Assembly: GCA_014773175.1 (NCBI GenBank)
Contig: VXCM01000967.1
Span: 62,001 to 126,000 of the forward strand
Direction of reading: 5' to 3'
Source of the DNA: Lucifuga dentata
Taxonomy: Eukaryota > Chordata > Actinopteri > Ophidiiformes > Bythitidae
DNA length: 64,000 nucleotides
Part shown: piece by piece, positions 14,121 through 25,019 of the stretch
How positions within the stretch are numbered: the first letter of the stretch is position 1
How the letters are laid out: the number at the start of each line of letters is the position of its first letter
The notes under the pieces: model-generated
What the model saw: the letters and a program-made list of their open reading frames with translations, nothing else
What the model was told of the DNA's origin: nothing
Databases searched by the model: none
Translations under genes and position numbers: made by a program

Positions 14121-14550
14121 GCAATAACTAATCATGCTAATGGTTTTATTTGGTTATAGGCCTACCAAACCTTTTGAGTACCTGAATTCCAGTAGTATGG
14201 ACTTGTAGTTTATAGTGTTAGCAGTTAATTTATTATGTAATTTGTTTGCCTTATTTCCTGAATTTTACATTACATGCATAGTAACCCAAGTGAGTCACAC
14301 TGGGTCATGAGGAAAAGACTTTGAGTATGTTGGTCCCATGAGTAAAAGAAAAGAAAACTTAACTGATCTGCAGAATGATGAGCTACATACAATCAAGAAA
14401 ACAGAATTTGTGGTTTATGGTCAGGCAGCACTAGATTGGCCCTTTTCTGTTTATGAAACAGTCATACAAATGTGGTCAAACTGGAGCATTTAAGACCAGT
14501 TTAAGCCTCAGATTAGTCTCAATGTGTATTTATGTAGCTGAGACAAGTTA

Positions 14551-15364
14551 CAGGCCGTTTTCAGACCTGCAGTCTAATTGCTCTGGTCCAAATCAGAGAC
14601 TAAATTGTTACAATGCTGCATTTACTGCTTGGTTTGGTTGGGTTTCACATAGGGAAAAAAATAGTCAAAACAAAATATATATATAAAAAAGTCACGTCAG
14701 AGCTGTCGCTTAGCTCTTCAGTCAGAAATGTCTGGGGGCAGCAGAAATAAAACCAAAACAGGAAAAAGTTTACTGTGCCGGCATAACTAAATAACATGGA
14801 ACAAAATTGGAAATGGGATACTTTCACAGTCATCATTTGGTCCATATACCAAGAAATATGTGGCGGCAGAAGCTAAATTTGACTTCAAGACAATGTGTCT
14901 AAAACCAGTTGTTGCTGTACATTGCTTCACTTTTGTGAATATTTGCTGCTTTCAGATAGCTGAACAGGAGAATGAAGTGCATGAGCACATTCAACAACAT
15001 GCTAACTTTCAACGTGTTCATCTGAAGATGTGTTAGGCAAGTATGACATATAACCACATTTTCAACCCATTTGTTGGATTTGCTAATCAAAATTATAGTT
15101 TACTTAATGCTAACCTTGCACACCAAGCCATCTCTCATGTTCTAAATCAATCAATAGGCCAATACATTGCTCTGTAGCTTGTTCAGTCAAAGTGTGGATC
15201 ATATTCAGATCACAAACGACCCACTCTGAGACCACACTGAGGAGGTGGTCTTGGTCCACACCCACACACATCCGATTGCTGTGTACAGACTTGCACATAT
15301 GTACCAAAAGACAAACTAGCCCAAATGAACTGGACCAAACCACATAGGTGTGAAAATGCCCGTA
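14551..15364. mobile_element. hAT-like non-autonomous DNA transposon, copy 1 (old)
   Basis: The left end, CAGGCCGTTTTCAGACCT, and the reverse complement of the right end, CGGGCATTTTCACACCT, form imperfect terminal inverted repeats. Both are followed inward by a GGTCCA word. The CAGGSC-TTTTCA start is typical of hAT non-autonomous elements in fish. There is no transposase frame. Internal words such as TTCAGATAGCTGAACAG and TCAATCAATAG recur in the copy at 30350-30990. No 8-bp target duplication is recognisable, which fits an old insertion. Confidence 0.55.
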
Positions 15365-15800
15365 TAGACTGTAAAAATCAAGACTGAAGACTGAGATCAG
15401 ACTAGGTATAGCAGCTGTGTGTCAGCTTTCTCATCTCACTTCTATATTGCACTGAACACAGTGCTTTAATGGCATTACATAAACTGTGCACATGGCTTCA
15501 ATCAAAGCTTCCCTTTTCTTGATGTTTCCATAAGTGTGTGTTAATTGCTGGAAAACACCGGCATCTTGGAGTGAAACTTATGTAATAAAGAAACGCATGC
15601 TGAGTGTGTTTAAATGCTCTAATTAATGAGTGGAATGTATTTTTACTGCAAATATTGAAACCGGCTACCATAAACAGAACAGTGGGTACCCATAGTTGAC
15701 GTATCTCTGCCTGCAGCTGTACCACATATGGTGCTGCAGGGTTTTCCAAACAATTCATCTTGGAGGTGGAGCAACATGTTCATGAATGGTACCAGTAAGG

Positions 15801-16136
15801 TTATGCACACGCCATACGATTTGTCAAATGGTTCTTTTCTATTGATAAGGTGTCAATACCGGGGCCAGTGGGGTTACTCAAGGTCAGCTCATGTATACAG
15901 TGCCCACAGCCATTTGGTGAAATGATGGTTCTATAATGAGATGTGCGACAATCTTGCAGGACGGCTCTGTACATATGCGGCATCTCACGGTTGACGAGAT
16001 TTATCTCGCCTCTACATGAGAAGCAACGATTTATTGGTGTCATACCAGCAGCTTTATGGGGCCAGCGCAATTTTCCTAGCAGAAACCAGTGTCTGGGTCG
16101 GAATGGTTTGCAAACACCTTTGGCCACTGGCACCAT
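15801..16136 (-). pseudogene. Orphan 111-codon open frame with two CxxC pairs, possible gene or transposon relic
   Basis: The minus-strand frame stays open for 111 codons in a segment that looks richer in G and C than its surroundings. It contains CFSC and, about 45 residues later, CGHC, a spacing that could bind zinc. The stretch RPRHWFLLGKLRWPHKAA is rich in basic and aromatic residues. The frame ends at a stop after RMACA. I do not recognise the family. I saw no splice sites that would join it to palm2, and sequence on both sides is full of stops. It could be a processed pseudogene fragment or a piece of transposon protein. A chance frame of this length is unlikely but possible. Confidence 0.3.
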
Positions 16137-18730
16137 ATTAGTGGAAAAACACTGAGATTACTGTACCGTTCACTCTAGATGACTTTTGTATCTTGCAATC
16201 AAATATTTTGAAGTCATAGTTTGCAACTACAATATGATTTGCAGCAAAGGGACACACATTACAAGATCTTTCCCCAGGAGGAATCCCTAGCAAGTCTCTC
16301 TAGTCTCCATACTATGTTTAGGCATGAACAGTTGTGAGATGCATGATGTAAGACACTGCACAAGACAGAACTTCCAGAAATAAATGTCCATACGATGCTA
16401 AAAATCCAAGTTGTTACAGCTACACCCGTTTTTTTCCTCTTGCCCCATGTCTTGCACTCTCATTGGCTGTAGCCTGTCTCTGCTGTGATTGTTGGTCATA
16501 ACACAGTTCACACTACAGGATTTGGACTCATTGATGGACCCAGATATTGAGCCTTTTGTACATCTCTTGCATGTCTGTCATGCATGTCTCTCAGATCATG
16601 TCTGAACAGTTCATACCTGGGAATTTTGCTTATGAGGAGTGAGCACTGATTTGATCTGGGGCATTTGCTGGCAATATCCAAAAACTGTAGGCAATGGAAT
16701 AATCAGGTATCAACTATGGTGACAATATGCAAATGAGATTAATATGCTGATCAGAATCATCAGCATCATTGGATGAAAGCAAAAGATTTAGGAATATATT
16801 TTGAACAAAATCACATGGTGTTACTGCTCAGAATTTGTAGGTCTGCTGTGTCTCCACCTGACAGAGGTCAGAATGTCTTCTGAGTTTGAGTATGAGGCCA
16901 CATGATTAATTTCTCACAGGTTGAAAGGTTCTGAAACTTCTCTGGCTCTCCTTATTTTATCGTCAAGTTTGTGTTTAATGGAAACAAAAACTTGGCTTAG
17001 TGGTAGCGGCTGGCCATACTTATTAGGAAATATGTTTATACGTGTTTGGAGTCTGGCATTTTTTCCGAAAAGAAGAAAACAGCCAGACCTGCTTGGCTAC
17101 GGGAAAAGGAAACTAACAAGCCAGCTCACCAGGAACCTCCAAATGTGGATGTTCAGAAGGAATGAGTTACTGGAACAAGACCAGAAGGAAACTAATACCT
17201 TAATCAATGCACACAAATAACTAAACCCATGTGTAGCCTTAAAAGTAACGTGTTGGCACATAAAAAACTGTCAATGAAAGCAAATGAATGATATGTAACA
17301 GAGTCGCTTTGTGTTTCTCTGACATTTGGGGTCAAGGCGAGAACTGGTTTAAAAAAAAATAAGGGGGAGGAGGAATGAGAGGATCAAGAGAGATGAATGA
17401 GGGTCACAAACATTCCCATTTGTAATACTTTCTTTTGATCATCAGCACTGACTACATCTCTCCACTAACCCTATAATGCCTGCACACTGTGTGATAACAG
17501 CAATTTTAGAAGTTCATTGCATGTTACACTGTGCAAGATGGGTGTTTGTGTAAGACTGTATGAAAACAAGATTGCATGTCAAATTGTGCAATGAAAGCTT
17601 GGTGAATTGTAGCAGCAGAAACTTGTCATTTTGTTATCCATCTTCGCAAATGTATAGACATGGGTCATAGCAGATTTTGGTCCTAAATTTATGGCATCAT
17701 AATTTTGTCAGAGGTTGTTTTTGGGTACAAGAGTGCTAAATTGGCAGATATTGGATGTGTCTCATAATGTCATCTTGGACCACCATTTTGGATTTGACCA
17801 CTGTTATCTGCAAAAGCCCGTAATTTACAGGAGCCATAACCCCAACCTAATCTTAATCCTAAACTTAACCCTAAATCCAAATGTTGACTAGCATTAAGTT
17901 TAATTCTTGACCATTGTACTCCAAATCCTTATCTCTATTTTGTCTGTTAGCCAGCATTAGAGGCTTGTGGCTATACTGTATATAGCTCTGTTGTAGGTGA
18001 CAGTAGAAGTCTTGCAGAAATTGTTCTGATTGTGTCTGTTTGATATCCATCAAGTTGCTGTAAAGAAAACTAGCGTCGGTTGGAACATTGATTAGTTGTG
18101 ACACATGTCAGATCAGACCAACAGATGGAACAGAGACAGATTGGACAAGGACCATAATGTCTAGACTGCTCTTCAAATTTCACTCATAAACCCCGGGGAG
18201 CCTCATTATACTGTACTGTAACCATTCAGAGATCTTTAACAGGGAATATGGCGTTGTTTTATTTTTTAAAATAGATAAGTTGACTGATAAGAAAAATAGA
18301 GTGTGAGGAAGAGAGAGAGAGACCACAGTGATGCATCTTTATGGTTCTTAGTTTGTAGCTGTAACTCACTGAAGCAGAAAATACAGCATAAACAATATAA
18401 TCACCTTTAATATGAGAATTTCATTCTATTTCTAGTTTAAATGACTGATGGTTTTAACATCGACTAGCACACCTGTGTTTAAAAGACTAATTGGTTAAGA
18501 TTTTCCAATGCTGCTTTTAAACAAATCGTAAAATTGTTCAGTGGGAAGCCAAGTGTGAATTCCAACCTGAACCATTAACCCAATTCTTCATCCTGAAGCT
18601 GATTTTAACTCTTAATTCCCACTCTCAGCTAAGATTAGTCTAAATCTGTCCTTAATCCTAAACTAGCTTCTTAAAGAAGGATAGACATAATGTACTTAAA
18701 ACATCAAACTTGTTCTTAGAAAGTCAGCAA

Positions 18731-18731
<1 letters not shown>

Positions 18732-18763
<32 letters not shown>
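18732..18763 (-). promoter_or_regulatory. palm2: UG-repeat directly after a palm2 donor site
   Basis: The donor AAG|GTATGTG runs straight into a (TG)n tract on the transcript strand. Intronic UG repeats next to donors are known binding sites for CELF proteins and TDP-43. A regulatory role here is inference. Confidence 0.5.
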
Positions 18764-18767
<4 letters not shown>

Positions 18768-18848
18768 CTTGAGTTGTTGTAGCTGGAGCACCAGGTCATC
18801 AAGCTTGTTTCTCTTGTCTTCAATCTCTGTTTGCCGTTTACGCTTTTC
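18768..18848 (-). CDS. palm2: Paralemmin-2 coding exon (EKRKRQTEIE block)
   Basis: This internal exon of 81 bp encodes exactly 27 codons, EKRKRQTEIEDKRNKLDDL and on to QLQQLK. It is nearly identical to the second coding exon of vertebrate paralemmins. EKRKRQTEIE with KLDD favours paralemmin-2, while the LQQLK end also recalls paralemmin-1, so the paralogue is not fully settled by this exon alone. The acceptor is TTTTGTGTCTCAG and the donor AAG|GTATGT. Both introns are phase 0. The heptad pattern with many E, K and R residues forms the start of the family's coiled coil. In the spliced message it follows LQALA from 29130-29181 and precedes SKAMRERW from 9631-9752. The (TG)n microsatellite begins within ten bases of the donor. 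Confidence 0.93.
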
Positions 18849-19159
18849 CTGAGACACAAAAAAGAAAAACCCATCAGAATATGAATACAAAACATTTTTT
18901 GTGCATATTGGAAGTGGTCAGTGAAGGAAAAATATAAATAGAATCCACCATGTTACTGTACAAAAGTATGACGTCGTATTGATTGTGTTTGATGTTGACG
19001 TTAACTAATTTCACTTAATATATTTTTAAATAAGTGAAATAATTAACTTTAAGAAGAAGTGTCTTTGGGATCAGCCAATCAGAGTCAGTCATGATGGCTG
19101 TTTGTCTTTGTGTAGGTGCCCCTTTGCCAAAATTTGGTTTAAAATTGTCCCTGTCTGTG

Positions 19160-19192
<33 letters not shown>

Positions 19193-19877
19193 GGGAATCA
19201 TCAAACTTGAGCAAACTTTGTTCTGTTGAGATACTGTTTCCTTTACTTAAACCTAATTTGAAGTTTATTGAAGTTTTATTGATATGCTTCTATAAAAAAA
19301 AAAAAAAANAAAAAAAAAAAAAAAAGGACAGAAAACAAGCGTGAATTCCAGAATCTAAATGCCACACTGCTTGCATCGCAAAATGAAATGGCCAAATGTA
19401 AACTTGACATCAGTCAAAGTGAAACCAGCAAAAACAAAAAATAAGCAAATAAATAAAAAATTCTAAAAATTCCTCTTAATTGTGCAATGACTACAAATTG
19501 GCCTCCGATTCTGGGGAAGAGGAGAGAAAAAAACGGTCTGTGGGTACATGCAGGAAGGAACTGCGGCATTAGGGAGGTCAGAGGTCAGGGCTTATGGAGG
19601 TTGAGAGGGGTTAGGGTCTGTAGACTATCTAAAGAAAAGGGATTAGGCCTTGAACCCTCTAAATGAAGGCAAGGTCAAACAGGAGGCATGGAAAATAATT
19701 CTTAACTTGATGTTGAGATGAATGAGGCCAAGCTGGACGGACAATGAGAGTTGGAAACACTAATGAACAGAGAGAAGATGTAGAAAAACTGGCTACGTTT
19801 GACTTTGATGAAAACACATGAGAATCTAAACAAGACAGAGAAAGACAACCCTGTTCCTGGCTGAAGGGCATGAGAAG

Positions 19878-19913
<36 letters not shown>

Positions 19914-20673
19914 AGCACAGATTTCTGGGATGTTTCCTGTTTGCTAAATATAGCCATCAGGGAAAACTCCAAAATGAGAACAAACCTTCCACCAATCACA
20001 GAACATGACACAGGAGAACAGGAACATAATGCCTCAGAATAAAACTGAACAGAATGACACAAAATGACTTAAAAAAAACAAACAAAAAAAAAAACAAAAA
20101 ACAGACAGGGACAATTTTAAACTAAATTTTGGAAAAGAGGCCAGAGAAAGAAGCAATATATTGCAGAATGGAAGGGAACTAAGCTGAACAGAATAAAACA
20201 GAATAGAGCTAAACAGAACACAGTAGATCAAATGATTTATTATTTATTATATTGTTTAGGTTTGGGTTTAATATGAGAAAATTTAAGAATTTATCTTTAA
20301 TTAAAAATGGTGAAATCTGGACAATAATTGATAACGATCATATTACTTTTGTATATTATTATAGTTACTTTGAGGGACCACAGTTAGCAGCATAATCAGC
20401 AGTTAGTTTAGCAATTTCTGCCTATATTTCAATTTTACAGATGTGTTTGCAACTTCAGTATAACAAATGAAGATTGCACATGAGCCTTTTTCATCCCAGA
20501 TCTTCCTCAAAATAAATTTTTTAATTGAAAATTGATTTTAAAAAAGTAAAATAATGAGTCTTAAGATCAGAACTGAGTAATGCTAAATTTATCAGTCTTG
20601 CAGGGAGAACACATTAAAAAAGTACACACACTGTGAAAACATCTGAACCAAGCCTGAGGTCATCGCTCTCTTG

Positions 20674-20675
<2 letters not shown>

Positions 20676-20712
<37 letters not shown>

Positions 20713-20739
20713 TCACATTCACAATCACTCACTCACGCA

Positions 20740-20774
<35 letters not shown>
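20676..20774. repeat. Compound microsatellite (CT)n(CA)n with interruptions
   Basis: CT units pass into CA units broken by CTCACATTC-type interruptions, then a second pure CA block. A further CA block follows at 20887-20930. Confidence 0.95.
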
Positions 20775-20775
<1 letters not shown>

Positions 20776-21088
20776 GCAGCAGCCTAACAGCAATTCCCAT
20801 GGTTTGGGAAGTACAGAGAGGCTGAGCAGGGGTATGGTCACCAGATGTCAGAGACCGTTAAGGACATGTGGTTGAGGAATGGACAAAACACACACACACA
20901 CACACATACACACACACACACACACACACGCCACAATAGCTGTAATCTGTACAAATATTAATCTGGCCATACTGTAAATACAGATTAATACATATCATTT
21001 AACTCACACACAATATCCAAGTACAGGACTTGGTGGCAAGTTGTGTATTTTCATAGGTAGGAATGAAGATTCTCAGCTATACTGGAAC

Positions 21089-21121
<33 letters not shown>

Positions 21122-22903
21122 GATGTTTGACATCCCCATATTAAAGACTGTTCGGATCCTATTTGATTTATATCAAAGAAATAAAATGTATAGAATGGAC
21201 ATAAAGAAAATTCAATTTTAACAATGTATTAATGAACCATCCTTCAATAAAAACATGGATGGAAATAATTTTATTGCCTTCCACAGTCCCCCTTTAAATT
21301 TTCCACTCATAGCTGCACTTCTTCTAAATTGAATCAATAGAAAAATATTTAATCTTGATTTGGGTTTCTGGGCCAGTCGTCTTACTATTGATGTTGGTTC
21401 TGTTCTCTGAAATCAGAGTTCCAGAAAGACAGATCATCTGAATCAATTCCAGCTGTCACTTTTCAAAAATCAGCAGAATCATCACTATTATTTGAACACA
21501 CTTTTAGGAGTAAAAATATTTTTGCACTAGAATATGGTTATAAATTGTTGAATTGAGAGGGGAAAGACCCCAATCTGTGCTCAGTTGACTGTATTTCCCC
21601 CCAGAAAACGATTCCTCCTCCTCAGGGAAAAATGTTCACATTCTTGGTGACACACTCATGGCTTCCCACACTCTGACTCACTGAGGCCTTGGTTACACTT
21701 GGCCCCACTTGGCTTCTTTCTACAGTTTAATACAGAGGGCATCACTTTTCCCATCAGCGTTGATAACCATCCCAGAAGTATGACTTTACTACAAAAGGTT
21801 GTATTTCAATTTAAAGTGGTGTAGATGAGTCACAGTGGAGAGATTTACTTTCATTTTGTTTGTGTTGTGTAGATTCCCAGTGACAACTTAGAATCAAATC
21901 ACATGGATTATATTGAATTTCATAATATTTGACAATAATAAATCCAGGTTTTGTTCATGTTTCTAAGCATAGCAAATTTCTCTTCTTCCCACAATTACTT
22001 GTGTTTTAGGGCCACTTTCTGTAATAGCTTTGTATTATGTTCTCACTTAAACAATATCCGAGCTGTCTTTTTAAGATGACTCACATGCAAGTTTTCGTTC
22101 AGTGTAATTTGGTAGCACTTGAATTCAAATGTCATTCTGACTCATACGGGGGGAAAAAAGAATTAAGGAGAAGATGCAGAGTTCAAATAAACTAAATTCA
22201 GCCTAAAGATTCCTGAAAATCTAAGAATAAAAATAGACTCCAAGATATAGAATTAAGTTGCAATTTACCTGTTTTGGAACAGTGTCCAACCTTATTGCTT
22301 TTACTGTTTAAACAGGATTTTGTAGTAGAAAAGGGTCATTGCAGATGCAAATGAATAGGTGGGAATAATCTGATGGTTTTTCATTTCAGTGTGTCTAAGT
22401 GGAGAGTTTGATTTTTGTTGAATTGTAATATACAGTATGTTTATGATGTAGTGGAGAGGAAGCTGTCGATAAGATAATGTAAATCTGTTAGATTGTTAGA
22501 ATGTTAGAAGTCCTAATGATGTTGATGGTAAAGCTGTGGGCTACAGATCAGATGGGTCACATGCTGCACATGCCAGCACACCCAGGAGAAACATCTCACA
22601 CTGAAGATCATCTTCCATTCAGCAGGCAGCCATAACTGAATGCTTACACAACGGAGACTGAAATGGACTTGTGGCATCAATGCTACAAAGGTTACATGTT
22701 TAATTTTTGCACCGCTAAAAGGAGCTCGCTATATTCTGAATGAATAACTCATAGCACTATGAAACGTGGAAAAAGCCTGATGAAAGTGTTAAACAGTGTA
22801 TGTTTTTGTATCCTGCATCACTGGTTCACCACATGGTCTAACACAGCGTAGTGTGCACCGCTAGCACTTGCAGCTCTATGAAAATATGCATTTTGCCATT
22901 GCC

Positions 22904-23010
22904 CTCATCAGAAAATGCTACTTAGTAAAGTCTTGAGTGATTGGAGGTGGAATGCTCTCATCAGAAAATGCTAATTTTTAAAGTCTTGCATGGTCGGAGC
23001 TGCTTGAATG
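22904..23010 (+). repeat. Local tandem duplication, 53-bp period
   Basis: CTCATCAGAAAATGCTA occurs at 22904 and again at 22957. It is followed in both by a similar AAAGTCTTG-x-x-TG sequence and GAATGCTC, so about two units are present. Confidence 0.8.
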
Positions 23011-23379
23011 CTCAGCTCTTGACTGACTGCTGGTGTCCATGAGTGCCAACTTAGCACATCTGAAATGTCTTGCATGCCGTGGTCATATGATAGTAGCAGG
23101 CAGTGACTGTACTCATCATGGCCATATTGAGGATTGACATAAGCATGTACATGTTCACATGGATGCACACAAACACAATAACTGAGATACGTCTTTTATC
23201 TGCTTCACCAGTCACATCGAGACATTCAATGCCACCATGCTGACAATGAACAGCACTTTCTGTTTTACTCGATGAGTAATTACATTGTCTAGCAACGATG
23301 CCTCAAACAGCTAATTTGCCCTCTAGTTCCCTTTACTGTCACTTTGCATCAATTACTATTAATTATGCTCAAATCTTAC

Positions 23380-24110
23380 TAGCAGCACCCCCCCTAGAGC
23401 TGCATTCCAGTCTCTCCTGTCTCCAGTCTCTGTGAGCCCCAACTCCACTCACTTTCTAACCATAAGAGAGTGTCCAATAGGTCCAGGACAGCTGCTGCTA
23501 ATTTTAGCCGGTATGTAATGTCTGGCATGCCCCAGACCCCCTACTATCCAACAAATCACGCCCTCTTTCCCTCCTTCACCTTCAGTTCCCTCCTGTGTGT
23601 GTGCCTTTGCACCAAGCACACTCCCCCCCCCCCCCCNCCCTTAACCCACTACCATAAACTACCAAAATCCAGAAACCGAGCCTCCTTCCACCAGAGGTCC
23701 ACTCCTGACTCTACTGGCTCTACTCCACTGGTATCTGCCACACCCACTCAGAGAAATATTCAAGGGTAAAACATTAATTTATTCATCTATTGAATAATTG
23801 GACAAAACCCAACCTGCATTTCCCCCCAATTTCTGTTAATTCTGTCATCGACTCAATTATTTTTAATTTTTAAATGCTGCAAATACATCAGTCTATGATT
23901 AGTGACTACACAAACTAAGACTGTGCATGCCTGCAGGCAGCCCAGCCCCCCACTCATTTTACTACTCTGTACACAGGCCATTCCCCCAGCCCTCCACAGC
24001 ATGCCACAGTCACAAATCTCACTCAGTGCATACCAAGGTCCAGCTTTAGCATCCCCTCACCTTCGCCCAGCCTCCTTCACTCCCCTCAGACCTCACTAAC
24101 TGAATCCAGA
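23380..24110 (+). other. C-rich, strand-biased stretch
   Basis: This segment is strongly enriched in C over G on the plus strand and gives proline- and serine-rich translations in several frames. It includes a C-run broken by the N at 23637. No frame resembles a known protein and no splice signals stand out. It may be an old retroelement untranslated region or simple-sequence drift. Confidence 0.4.
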
Positions 24111-24364
24111 ACACTATCCAGCTTCCAAAGTGACCCTGAGTCAAAGATTACTTTGTAAACCGTAGTCATCGAAAAGGGCAAATCTGGGTGTAATTCCAGG
24201 AATGACAGTTCATAAATGCATCTTGAGCCATTTTAGTCTCACGCAATTGATAAGAATTCTTATAGGGCAGTTAGAGAGATTTTGAGTTGTGGGTGATTAG
24301 TCAGACTGTTTTTGCAACGATCAGTCCCTGTCGCCTTTAAGCGCATGCAGCTGCCATTTCCTTA

Positions 24365-24396
<32 letters not shown>

Positions 24397-24916
24397 GATA
24401 CACAAACACAAACTAACTCCTTGATCGTCTTGCACCCCCCCACTTACCCATTCCCCCCAAGTCTTGGCCCCTGTGTGTGTGTGTGTGTGTTTGTGTGTTT
24501 TTGGGGCTAAAATCCAAGGGGCTGAGGTCATCTGTGTAGACTTATCTTAGACACTATGTGGAAGCCAGTGAATGAGTGCACATGCAAACACACACCCACG
24601 CAATCACAAATACACACATGCACACACACTCTCTCACATGTATTCTTTGATGCAACTTGTGGTTAGCAAGCCAGTGGGTAGCATTTAATTAAAATGACTA
24701 TTGGCTGATCATTGAACCACAAAGCTTTTGTAAACCCCAACGTGCACACACAGACACACAAACATTCACAAATACACACACACACACAAAGTTTTTGGGG
24801 AAGCCTAACAAGACCGTACCCCATTACACTACTAAAATTACATGTTAATAACATACCAATTACAGTTCTGTATTTAACAACATGACACCACAACTCTTTA
24901 CTAATCTGAACAATTA

Positions 24917-24930
24917 GTTACCATGGAAAC
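24917..24930. promoter_or_regulatory. RFX-type X-box
   Basis: GTTACCATGGAAAC matches the X-box consensus bound by RFX factors and is a motif known to be enriched in conserved vertebrate non-coding DNA. It lies inside a palm2 intron. Confidence 0.55.
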
Positions 24931-24976
24931 CTGCACTGCTGGAGCTGGCATGCTGTAATCACCATCAAACTGGAGG

Positions 24977-24980
<4 letters not shown>

Positions 24981-25018
<38 letters not shown>
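24981..25018. repeat. Microsatellite (GT)n
   Basis: An uninterrupted GT run of about 19 units. Confidence 0.97.

Positions 25019-25019
<1 letters not shown>

Larger units (their letters stand above)
9753..18767 (-). other. palm2: palm2 intron of 9.0 kb
   Basis: This intron separates the EKRKRQ exon from the SKAMRERW exon. It contains homopolymers broken by Ns (10489, 10932, 14039), a (CA)n at 11164, an (AAAC)n at 12049, a perfect palindrome at 14088, a hAT-like non-autonomous element at about 14551-15364 and an orphan open frame at 15801-16136. At 13300-13350 the bases TAGCTAG, TTAACTAG and CTAGTTAA form a short AT-rich nested palindrome. Sequence at about 16500-16720 has the feel of another old transposon, but I found no second copy. 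Confidence 0.8.

Noticed and set aside
16921..17220. 99-codon plus frame
   Set aside because: No motif, no splice context and ordinary intronic composition; taken as chance.
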